52,813 nucleotides of DNA from Bacteroidaceae bacterium. GTDB lineage: Bacteria > Bacteroidota > Bacteroidia > Bacteroidales > Bacteroidaceae. Shown here one piece after another: positions 35,205 through 42,405 of the stretch. The first letter of the stretch is position 1. Each line of letters starts with the position of its first letter. Location: contig JAEDIG010000003.1 of the NCBI GenBank assembly GCA_016292545.1, forward strand, positions 1 through 52,813, in the 5' to 3' direction. A program made the position numbers and the translations under genes. Under the pieces are notes generated by a model that saw only the letters and a list, made by a program, of their open reading frames with translations, did no database searches and was not told the origin of the DNA.

Positions 35205-35567
35205 TCACCTGTGTGCCCGCCTTTCCTCTAGAAGGATGGAGAGGGCTGTGAAGAGTTCTGCCGCCACCTGGGCCGCATAGGCCAGCACATCGAATCCTGC
35301 ACTTATGCGCGCAGGCCTCAGGTTGGGGCGCAGCGTGCCGTCGCCGCGGACTGTGACGGTGATGTGCCGGCCCGCATACACGTGCGGGTTGCGCTTGACG
35401 GGCGGACAGATGCAGGCCTCCACAAAGGTGTAGTGGTGCTCATAGCCGAAGCCATCGTTCGGCACGTCGCGCCGCATCAGGCCCACATAGTCCTTGCCGG
35501 GCTTCATGCACGCGTCGGTGCGCAGCCTGGTCTTCAGGTCTACGCACAGTTCTGTGTTCACCTTCAT
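35205..35567 (-). CDS. Conserved hypothetical protein of the HU-HIG/primase locus
   Basis: The 120-residue protein is soluble, with no recognised motif; it includes CMKPGKDYVGLMRRDVPNDG and FGYEHHYTFVEA and ends with a helix. Its ATG overlaps the stop of the upstream 58-aa gene (ATGA), which supports both as real. I believe similar proteins occur at the same place in other DUF3987 loci, but I cannot check that here. Function unknown. Confidence 0.68.
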   Translation of the reverse strand: MKVNTELCVDLKTRLRTDACMKPGKDYVGLMRRDVPNDGFGYEHHYTFVEACICPPVKRNPHVYAGRHITVTVRGDGTLRPNLRPARISAGFDVLAYAAQVAAELFTALSILLEERRAHR

Positions 35568-35740
35568 GCCGTGCCTCCTTTCTCCGCGCCATGCTCTTCG
35601 GATGCCAGGTGGCTGCGGTAGCCCTTGGCCAGCGGTGAGTTACTGCTGTGCTGGAGCATCTCTGCAAGAATGCCTCCAACGGGGCGGGGCTGTCTGTGCA
35701 TGCCGTACAGCCCTCTGCCATTGCTTACATTTTGTCTCAT
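35564..35740 (-). CDS. Small conserved protein (58 aa)
   Basis: The peptide starts at 35740 (MRQNVSNGRG) and contains GGILAEMLQHSSNSPLAKGY. It is polar and not membrane-like. The ATGA overlap with the following gene is the main evidence that it is translated. No promoter with a TAnnTTTG box was found in the 170 nt upstream. Function unknown. Confidence 0.5.
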   Translation of the reverse strand: MRQNVSNGRGLYGMHRQPRPVGGILAEMLQHSSNSPLAKGYRSHLASEEHGAEKGGTA

Positions 35741-35911
35741 GATTTTCCGGCGCCAGGTGGAGAGGTTTGCCACGCTGGCGTCTGAGGGCAATGTAGCGGG
35801 CGGCCGGTTTGCGACGGCATCAGGAAAATGGCGTGGCAGAGGGGGCGGAAACATCGGGGGATGAGCCTACCATGCTGTGTGTGAACATGATACGGGATGC
35901 AATGATTTCAG

Positions 35912-35958
35912 GAAAAAAAATGAAAAAAAAACTTGCCACGAGCAGAATGCGTGGCAAG
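35912..35958 (-). terminator. Strong terminator of the Argonaute operon
   Basis: On the minus strand a perfect 9-bp stem (CTTGCCACG/CGTGGCAAG, 9-nt loop, 35932-35958) is followed by two runs of eight or more U. It isolates the Argonaute cassette from the HU-HIG locus. Confidence 0.85.
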
Positions 35959-35985
35959 TGTGTGTGTGTGGCGGGGCCGGCCGGC

Positions 35986-36999
35986 TCACAGGTAGCCTTT
36001 CAAGGCCTGGACGGCATCGTCCACCATGGTTTCGGTTGCCTTGCGTCTGTTCTCCTGGCGGATGTTGGGCAGGGGCCTGCCGTCCTTGTCCTCAAACCGG
36101 CAGGAAACCACGTCCCATTTTGTGGCGCCCTCCGGCCATGTGGTTATTACTGGCTTTTCATCGTTCGTGAGGCCTTTTATTATCCATGTGAGCACATGGT
36201 TCGGCCCCAGCCATTTGTATTTCGTGCGGCAGGAGCGGCCGCGGAACAGGCTCTCCATCTTTTTGCAGTCCATGTCTTCCGGGATGAGGCGGTGTTTCTT
36301 CAGCTGGCTGGTGAACTCCTGGATGGCGGCGCCGAAGTAGTCTTTGTTGTCATAGAGGAAACAGCAGTCCGTGCGGTGCTTCCTGAATCCCTTTGCCTCG
36401 TTGTCATATTGCGCGGAGCGTTCCAGGCGGAACGCTTTGTCGGGATTCCTGCCGAGGCTGGAGGTGTAGAACAATGAAACGTCGTAGCATCCGGCCGCGC
36501 CGATGACGTAGGCATATCTGTCCTGCAGTTCGAGCCAGCAGCGGGCCAGCTCGGCTATTACATTGTGGAGGAAGACGACATACTCCATGACTCCCCTTTC
36601 CGCATGGGGCACCATGGGGTCCCCCGACGTGATGTTCCTCCATGCCAGCCCTCCGGAGTCCAGCACGTCCAGCTGCCGGTTTGCCTCGTTCACCAGGGTG
36701 GCAACGGCCTCGCGCGTCTTCTTCAGGATGAATTTCGTGAGTTCTTCGCTCCCGTCGGCCTCCAGCAGGTCCGTGGCCGCGTTGATGTGGCGGTTGACTT
36801 CGCTTTCCAGCACAAGCCTGTAGTAGCGCAGCTTGGTGGTGAAGAGCACGGGCATCTCTGGAGTAATCACATAGAGTGGTTCCGTTTCCAGCTCCACCTG
36901 CCGCAGGCTGCTTGCTTCGGCCATGTACTCGCTGTCCGATGTGAAGTCATCCCTGAACGGGATGAGGTGGTGGATCTTCTTCAGGTCAAAACTGTTCAT
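35986..36999 (-). CDS. Unknown protein, cotranscribed partner of Argonaute
   Basis: I do not recognise this 337-residue protein. It has no signal peptide and no membrane helix. Helical segments dominate the first half (LFTTKLRYYRLVLESEVNR, LTKFILKKTREAVATLVNEA, MEYVVFLHNVIAELARCWLE). The C-terminal part has a compact KYKWLGPNHVLTWIIKGLTN block that could be a winged helix, followed by WDVVSCRFEDKDGR. The LFTTKLRYY stretch faintly recalls RteC-type proteins of conjugative transposons; this is weak. It starts 15 nt after the Argonaute stop and is followed by a terminator, so it is dedicated to the Argonaute. No catalytic motif of a known Argonaute-associated nuclease, SIR2 or TIR effector is seen. 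Confidence 0.75.
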   Translation of the reverse strand: MNSFDLKKIHHLIPFRDDFTSDSEYMAEASSLRQVELETEPLYVITPEMPVLFTTKLRYYRLVLESEVNRHINAATDLLEADGSEELTKFILKKTREAVATLVNEANRQLDVLDSGGLAWRNITSGDPMVPHAERGVMEYVVFLHNVIAELARCWLELQDRYAYVIGAAGCYDVSLFYTSSLGRNPDKAFRLERSAQYDNEAKGFRKHRTDCCFLYDNKDYFGAAIQEFTSQLKKHRLIPEDMDCKKMESLFRGRSCRTKYKWLGPNHVLTWIIKGLTNDEKPVITTWPEGATKWDVVSCRFEDKDGRPLPNIRQENRRKATETMVDDAVQALKGYL

Positions 37000-37014
37000 A
37001 GGCGCATCCTCCGC

Positions 37015-39273
37015 TTAAAGGAACCACAGGCAGTTGCTCTCCGTATACACGGTCCTGTCGTTGAAGTGAGGCATGATTTCGGCTATCATCTCGGGGTACT
37101 TGACGGTGACCGGAAGCCCCTGCTGCTTCACGGATTTCCAGTAGATTCTGCTGAACTGATACACCTGGTCGATGAGCAGCTGTATGACGGGTGTGTCGAT
37201 TTCGTCGTTCCTGCCTGGGCAGGCGATGGTAAGCTTCACGGGGAACGGAAACCCGTCCTTGCTGCTGAAAGGCTCGTTTTCATAGCGTGTGTTGTTGCAC
37301 AGCAGATACCTGTGCCCCTCTTTCGAGGGCCCCAGGTTCACCCATCTGCCGCTATAGGGCATAAGGTCCTCCGCGCGTTCGTCGAAAAGGACGATGTCCT
37401 CGGATTCGGTCTTGTTGACGGTCACTATGAACACGGGCACGTCGAGGCTGAGGCTCCTGAGCATATCCTCCACCTTCCTGAACTCCCGCTTGCGGCTTAT
37501 CTTCTTGTAATAGTGTATGATGATGCGCTCCGGCTGGTTGTTCAGGGCTGCGTAGCGCTTGATTGCAAGCCTGATTGCACCCACCAGCTCGTCGAGCTCC
37601 GTCTTTTGGAAGTAGCTGTAGTCGTTGAACACACCGGTGTTGTCAAACGAGAATGCCGCGCCGATGTACTGCCGGCCTTCGCTGCGGAAGGCACCGATGC
37701 CGATGATCAGCTCCTTCTTCTCCTTTTCGTCGAGAATCCAGGGCGAACCGCCCAGCTTGGCGCAGATGGCCACCCCCATGTTCTGGAGCGTATAGATGAA
37801 GTCGGTTCTTTTCCTGTACTTGTCGCGTGCCAGCTGGCTTTTCATCCTGCCGGAGTCGATGCATTGGGTGGGGATGTTGTGCTTCAGGAACAGTTCCTTT
37901 ATCTTGTAGTAGCATTCCTTCGACTCCCTTGAGCTGGAGTACTTGTGGATGGGCGACACGTATATGCCCACATATCTTACCTTTGGATTGAGCCTGCGGT
38001 AGGCCTCGCCGTTGAGTGCCTTTTCAATCTCCCTTGTGGGGCAGGCCACGTCGTTGAACTCGATGTGAAGGCCTCCCTCGGCATAGAATACATTGGTGCC
38101 TATGTAGTTCTCGAGTCTCTTCTGCCTGCATTTTCCGTTGGGGGCATAGCCGTTCTTGAGGAAGCCGAGCAGATACGACGCATACGCCTTGTCGTGCTTG
38201 TGGAAGATGGCGATGAGCTGGATGTCGGTGTGGGGGCACTTGATGTGGGGACCCGAATTGACACCATACTGCTGACGGGCGTTCTTCACGTCGTTGCCCC
38301 TGTTGTCCTTGCCAAACACCAGCAGGCGTTTCGAGCTGCCCGTCTGGCCCACCTGCAGCGCATTGGCCTCCGTAAATCCGTAGGCCAGGTTGCGGAAGAT
38401 TGCTGCTATCTCTTCGGTGTTGAGGTACTTCTTCCTGAAATTCTCTATCTTTTCCCTGTATTTTATGTATTTGCTCACGTTCGCACGCGGCTCCTTGTCC
38501 CTGTCCGTGCCCAGGATGCGTTTCAGCTCGCCGCTCACGAGCGGACGGGTGGTTTCGGGCGGACAGTACTTGTTGTGCGACTGCAGGTAGTCATACCTGT
38601 CGATATGGCGGACCACATGCAGCCGGCCGTCGGCACCTGTGCGCACCTGGCGCGTCATCACCTTGTTGATCATGCTTGCCGTTATGCCAGGATGGCTTGT
38701 GAACGGGTCGGCACAGCTTCCGGCAAACAGCTGCGCCAGCGTGGCGTTGAGCAGTTGTGCGGGCCTGTCGCTGGCAACAAGCAGGTAGGGGCGCCCGTTG
38801 AAACGGTCATATTTCACCTTGAGCGTGAACCTGTCCATTTCCACCACACCGTACCGTCTCCCGTTGTGGGCTACCTGTTTCTTTTTCCCCTTGCTGGGGA
38901 GCCACACCTGTATGTCGTTCGTTATGCCGGATTTGGTGACGACTACATCCTCGTAATACCTGAAATACTTTTCCAGCCTGCGGTTGTAGTATCGTTTCAC
39001 CAGATATTCGTTTTCAATGTCATTGAAGTCGATGCCGATGGCGTCAAACCCATCTGTGGGCAGGTCGAAGGATGTGTGCAGCACGCGCTCGCCGCCACCC
39101 GAAAAAAGGCCGGCGTATTTCGGGGTGTGCCTTACCTCCTTCGGCACAAGCACGGGCGACCTGAGCATGGTGCTCTTGTGTTCGGCGTCGTCCCTGTCCG
39201 AAAAGTAGAACTTCACGGGTTCCTTCGGATACTCGAAGGTGAGTGTGTTGAGAAATAATTTTTCTTCAGTCAT
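37015..39273 (-). CDS. Long prokaryotic Argonaute, predicted nuclease-inactive
   Basis: The 752-residue protein has the length of a long pAgo. The MID domain (about 430-515) keeps YYKIKELFLKHNIPTQCID (Q470) and AICAKLGGSPW (K506), the guide 5'-end pocket. The PIWI domain (about 520-752) has IIGIGAFRS, ERIIIHYYKKIS and the C-terminal QVYQFSRIYWKSV...LPVTVKY signature. The first catalytic Asp position is Gly527 (IGIG rather than IGID) and the third is Tyr589, so slicing is unlikely. An IGIG motif is typical of the long-B clade, which works with separate effectors. The N-terminal 400 residues are not confidently split into N and PAZ. It is the first gene of a two-gene operon with its own promoter. 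Confidence 0.9.
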   Translation of the reverse strand: MTEEKLFLNTLTFEYPKEPVKFYFSDRDDAEHKSTMLRSPVLVPKEVRHTPKYAGLFSGGGERVLHTSFDLPTDGFDAIGIDFNDIENEYLVKRYYNRRLEKYFRYYEDVVVTKSGITNDIQVWLPSKGKKKQVAHNGRRYGVVEMDRFTLKVKYDRFNGRPYLLVASDRPAQLLNATLAQLFAGSCADPFTSHPGITASMINKVMTRQVRTGADGRLHVVRHIDRYDYLQSHNKYCPPETTRPLVSGELKRILGTDRDKEPRANVSKYIKYREKIENFRKKYLNTEEIAAIFRNLAYGFTEANALQVGQTGSSKRLLVFGKDNRGNDVKNARQQYGVNSGPHIKCPHTDIQLIAIFHKHDKAYASYLLGFLKNGYAPNGKCRQKRLENYIGTNVFYAEGGLHIEFNDVACPTREIEKALNGEAYRRLNPKVRYVGIYVSPIHKYSSSRESKECYYKIKELFLKHNIPTQCIDSGRMKSQLARDKYRKRTDFIYTLQNMGVAICAKLGGSPWILDEKEKKELIIGIGAFRSEGRQYIGAAFSFDNTGVFNDYSYFQKTELDELVGAIRLAIKRYAALNNQPERIIIHYYKKISRKREFRKVEDMLRSLSLDVPVFIVTVNKTESEDIVLFDERAEDLMPYSGRWVNLGPSKEGHRYLLCNNTRYENEPFSSKDGFPFPVKLTIACPGRNDEIDTPVIQLLIDQVYQFSRIYWKSVKQQGLPVTVKYPEMIAEIMPHFNDRTVYTESNCLWFL

Positions 39274-39365
39274 ATATTAGAAATAGGTTTGTTAGCCATG
39301 TTACTGTATTGTCAAGGACCGGGGTGTCCGTTGGCCATATCCGATGTTTTTGTGTTTTTAGACTG

Positions 39366-39373
39366 CAAAAATA
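39366..39373 (-). promoter_or_regulatory. -7 box for the Argonaute operon
   Basis: TATTTTTG on the minus strand matches TAnnTTTG. It implies a leader of about 85 nt before the ATG at 39273. Confidence 0.6.
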
Positions 39374-39504
39374 CTAAAAAAAAACGAAAAGGACGGCACT
39401 ATAAGTCACAAAAAATTCATGGATTCTTCATTTGATGGGCCACGATGATAGCGCTTGCCGTGAGAAGCGGAGCTGCATGTGCGGTGGAGGGGGAGGCCGG
39501 CAAA

Positions 39505-39551
39505 CGCAAAAATAGGAGGCAAACGCCTTTTGTGATTGGCATTTACCTCCT
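39505..39551 (-). terminator. Terminator of the protease-Sus operon
   Basis: A 14-bp stem (39514-39527 with 39538-39551, two G-U pairs, 10-nt loop) is followed on the minus strand by a U run. It lies 32 nt beyond the last gene. Confidence 0.85.
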
Positions 39552-39582
39552 AGCCGGTCTTATCGTTTTTTTTTCTTACTCT

Positions 39583-40239
39583 TTACTTGCGCTGGAGCGT
39601 GAGCTTCACGTACACGCCGGACATTGTTGCCGTGGGCTTGCTGTCGCTATACATTGCCCACTCATCGAAATCGGGATAGCCGAATGTGTGGCTGTGGTGG
39701 TCGATGATGTACATGTCGAGCAGTTCGTCATCGTCGGGGTTCACGGCAAAGCCCACCTGGGCCACCTTGTCCTCGCTCTCCTCGGTGGGTGAGAAGTAGC
39801 GGTTCACATTGTCCAGCTCCACCATGGTGAGCATGGTGCCGCCGAACATGCCGGGCAGCTTGAAGTCCTCGATGGCCTTGAGGTTCGACTCGGGGCGGAA
39901 GTAGTTCTTCAGCTCGCTCTGGAGCGAGGTGGTTATCTTGTCCTCGGTGATGGTGATTGCGTCGGCCTCGTTGTAGGTGGGCCATCCCTCGAATGAGGTG
40001 ATCATGCCGCCCCAATAGCCGTTGGCAATCTGGTCGGGTGTGTACTCGAATTCCTTCACCTTCCATTCGCCCACATAGATGGGGGCATCTGCGGAGGGAG
40101 TGGCGAAATCGATGTATTCCACGTCGGCTGTGGGGATTTCCAGCACGGTGCCGTCGGTCTTGTGTACCTTGAGTGTCTGTGCAGAGGTTGTGCACACGGC
40201 TGCTGCAAAGACAGCCAATGAGAGTAATGTTTTTTTCAT
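39583..40239 (-). CDS. Secreted protein of unknown function, last gene of the protease-Sus operon
   Basis: The 218-residue protein has a signal peptide (cleavage after TTSA). It opens with LKVHKTDGTVLEIPTADVEYIDF, a short motif common at the N-terminus of Bacteroidales secreted proteins. The rest (EWKVKEFEYTPDQIANGYWG and a run of beta strands ending GVYVKLTLQRK) looks like a small beta barrel or lipocalin-like fold. Its ATG overlaps the preceding stop (ATGA). Function unknown; possibly a surface binding or inhibitor protein. Confidence 0.75.
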   Translation of the reverse strand: MKKTLLSLAVFAAAVCTTSAQTLKVHKTDGTVLEIPTADVEYIDFATPSADAPIYVGEWKVKEFEYTPDQIANGYWGGMITSFEGWPTYNEADAITITEDKITTSLQSELKNYFRPESNLKAIEDFKLPGMFGGTMLTMVELDNVNRYFSPTEESEDKVAQVGFAVNPDDDELLDMYIIDHHSHTFGYPDFDEWAMYSDSKPTATMSGVYVKLTLQRK

Positions 40240-40703
40240 TTCTTTGTGAATTTGTAAGTGGTTTTACCTGAGTGGATGATGTAGACTCCCTGCTTGAGGT
40301 GCTGCAGGGAAAGGGTGGCCTCGCCGCTGGCCGAAGCCTTGGCTGTGCCCAGCAGCTGGCCGCCTGCCGAGTGGACGGTCACGGTCTGGCCCTTGGCCAG
40401 TCCGGTGGCGGACACCTGTGAGCCGGACAGGCGGAACTTCACGCTGGCCGCATCGATGTCCCGAATGGCCGATGTGGCATCGCCGAACTTCACTTTCAGG
40501 CCCTCCAGTGCATACGACACCTTCACATCGGCAGCCTCGATGACGAGGTCGGTGGCCGTGAAGGTAATCCTGGGATTGCTGCTGAACGCATATCCCACGC
40601 TTTGGCCCGACTGCTGTTCGAGCAGCACTCCCTGCTCGGCTCTTGTCGCCAGCGGACAGAGCAGGCCCAAGGCCAGCAGGACGGGCAATGATCTTTTCTT
40701 CAT
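40236..40703 (-). CDS. Secreted protein with C-terminal sorting-like domain
   Basis: The 155-residue protein has a signal peptide (ends TRAE). The C-terminal ~75 residues end in GQTVTVHSAGGQLLG, LKQGVYIIHSGKTTYKFTKK, the pattern of a type-A C-terminal domain used by the type IX secretion system. Only a short beta-rich region precedes it, so the passenger is small. The start could also be two codons earlier (40709). A purine-rich GAAA tract lies upstream. It is coupled by ATGA overlap to the next gene. Confidence 0.72.
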   Translation of the reverse strand: MKKRSLPVLLALGLLCPLATRAEQGVLLEQQSGQSVGYAFSSNPRITFTATDLVIEAADVKVSYALEGLKVKFGDATSAIRDIDAASVKFRLSGSQVSATGLAKGQTVTVHSAGGQLLGTAKASASGEATLSLQHLKQGVYIIHSGKTTYKFTKK

Positions 40704-40777
40704 GTGCATTGTGCGTTAAATTGAAATTTGGTTTGAAAATATGTTTGTTTCTTTCTTTCTTTCTCTCTCTGTTTCTC

Positions 40778-40996
40778 CTAGATGTTGTTCTTGTTCTGGT
40801 CATACTCGGCCTTCTGCCTGTCGATGAGCTCCAGGTCCTCGGTGGAGAGGTCCTCGGCATCGGGCATGCGTATGTTGGTTTTGTAGCCTGCATTCACGGG
40901 GGGCTCCTTTTCGGTGTCCTCGCACGAGGTGCACAGGCCTAGGCACAGGCAGCATCCGATGGCTGCCATCATGTATTGCTTATTCAACTTCTTCAT
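40778..40996 (-). CDS. Small lipoprotein of the protease-Sus operon
   Basis: The 72-residue protein has a lipobox LCTSC (acylated Cys25), leaving a 47-residue acidic tail (DTEKEPPVNAGYKTNIRMPD). Its start lies inside the last codons of the susD-like gene (17-nt overlap). The role is unknown; a third surface subunit beside SusC and SusD is possible. Confidence 0.7.
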   Translation of the reverse strand: MKKLNKQYMMAAIGCCLCLGLCTSCEDTEKEPPVNAGYKTNIRMPDAEDLSTEDLELIDRQKAEYDQNKNNI

Positions 40997-42368
40997 ATCC
41001 TGGATTCTGAATGAGTGAGGGTTGTACATAGGTGTCGGCCACGGGCAGGGGGAAGGTGTACATGAACGAGCGTGTCCAGTATTTCATCCCTTTCACCCCC
41101 ACCCAGAACTCGGGCCTGCCGTTGCGCTTGAGTTCCCAGAAGCGGTCCCCGTTTTCCATGAACATCTCCTTCCGGCGTTCGCGCAGGATGGCATAGAGCA
41201 TGGGGGTGAGCGGTGCACCCGTGGCATCCGTGCGGATGTATTCGTCGTCGGGGATGGCGGGGAGTGCTGCGGGGGTGTAGGCCCTGGCCTTGGGGCAGCG
41301 CAGGCGGCGCATGCTGTTGAGCATGAGCAGGGCGTCCTTGGTGTTGCCCAGATGGTAGTGGCACTCCATGGCAATCAGATAGAGCTCGGCCGAGCGCAGG
41401 TTGGCCCGTATGGTCTTGTTGTTCTTGCGCTTCTTGGCCACGGCCAGCGCATAGCGCACATCGGCCTTCCCCTCCTCGAAGAGGCTGAGCCAGCGGGTGC
41501 TGATGGGGCGGTATTTCAGCATGCTCTGCGTGCCCGAGAATCCTGTGCCGCCGTCGGAAATCATGTTGCCCATGATGAGGCGGTTGCCGGCCAGCCCGTA
41601 GGTGGTTTCCTGCATGGCGCGGTAGGCGGTGCTGTCGAGCAGCGGATGGCGGTCCACCACCTCCATGGCAGCCTCCAGCGCCTCCTGCCAGCGGCCGGTC
41701 CAGTGGTAGAGGCGCGCCAGACAGCCCGTGACCACATCGTCGTTGAAGCGGTACATCTTGTCCTGGATGTGGTAGGACAGGGCCTTCCGCAGGTCGGCTT
41801 CGGCCTGTGCCTCGGTTTGGGCATAGGTGCTCCGGTCGGGCTTGGCCTCCATGTTGAAGGTGGTGACGATGGGCACGCCCAGCGTGGCATCCTCGCTTCC
41901 GGCGGGGGCGCAGAACTGACGCAGCAGCTGGTAGTAGGCCACGCCCCGGATGGCATGGCAGGTGCCCACGATGTCGCTGTCGGCCCGTTCCCATGTGTCG
42001 GGGTTCCATCCGTCCAGGATGATGTTGCTGGTGCGGATGAGTTCATACAGATAGTTGTAGACCGACTGCCGGCCGGAGAGGATGGCTCCGATGTAGGTGG
42101 TCAGATAGTTTCCGCCCGGGTATTCCGTGAGGTTGGTCTCCAGATTGTCGGCACATTCCTCGTAGGTGGCGCTCAGCGAATAGCTGCCCAGCAGCTGTTC
42201 GTCGCCTGTGCTGCCCATGTCTATGCCGTTCAGCGTTTCGTCGAGCAGGGCCTTGTATTCCTCGCGGGTGCGGGGGATGGTCTTGCCGTATGGCTTGATG
42301 TCCAGAAAATCGCTGCAGGCCGTAAGGGCCATGGCAGCCAGAAGGACGTGTAGGATGTGGTGTCTCAT
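40980..42368 (-). CDS. SusD/RagB-like outer-membrane lipoprotein
   Basis: The 462-residue protein has a lipobox LTAC (Cys18). SusD signatures include FLDIKPYGKTIP, CHAIRGVAYYQLLRQFCAP, LRSAELYLIAMECHYHLGN and ILRERRKEMFMENGDRFWEL near the C-terminus. SusD proteins cap the SusC channel and bind the imported ligand. Because the operon starts with a double protease, a peptide ligand (as for RagB) is more likely than a glycan. It starts 37 nt after the susC-like gene. Confidence 0.92.
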   Translation of the reverse strand: MRHHILHVLLAAMALTACSDFLDIKPYGKTIPRTREEYKALLDETLNGIDMGSTGDEQLLGSYSLSATYEECADNLETNLTEYPGGNYLTTYIGAILSGRQSVYNYLYELIRTSNIILDGWNPDTWERADSDIVGTCHAIRGVAYYQLLRQFCAPAGSEDATLGVPIVTTFNMEAKPDRSTYAQTEAQAEADLRKALSYHIQDKMYRFNDDVVTGCLARLYHWTGRWQEALEAAMEVVDRHPLLDSTAYRAMQETTYGLAGNRLIMGNMISDGGTGFSGTQSMLKYRPISTRWLSLFEEGKADVRYALAVAKKRKNNKTIRANLRSAELYLIAMECHYHLGNTKDALLMLNSMRRLRCPKARAYTPAALPAIPDDEYIRTDATGAPLTPMLYAILRERRKEMFMENGDRFWELKRNGRPEFWVGVKGMKYWTRSFMYTFPLPVADTYVQPSLIQNPGYEEVE

Positions 42369-42405
42369 TTTGTCGTGTATGAATTTGTGCGGTTATGTGT
42401 GTTGG

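Larger units (their letters stand above)
39274..39582. other. Gap holding the Argonaute promoter and the terminator of the protease-Sus operon
   Basis: This 309-nt gap has no gene. The Argonaute -7 box is at 39366-39373 on the minus strand and the upstream operon terminator is at 39514-39551. Between them is A-rich DNA and nothing else recognisable. Confidence 0.7.

Noticed and set aside
35941..35985. GT dinucleotide run next to the Argonaute operon terminator as a recombination site
   Set aside because: The run is short and there are no matching flanks at 39.3 kb that would mark a mobile unit; no direct repeat bounding the cassette was found by eye.
40739..40778. TTTC/CT microsatellite as a possible CRISPR or phase-variation tract
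   Set aside because: The repeats are 2-4 nt, irregular and without spacers; it reads as a purine-rich leader on the minus strand. No CRISPR array was seen anywhere in the window.
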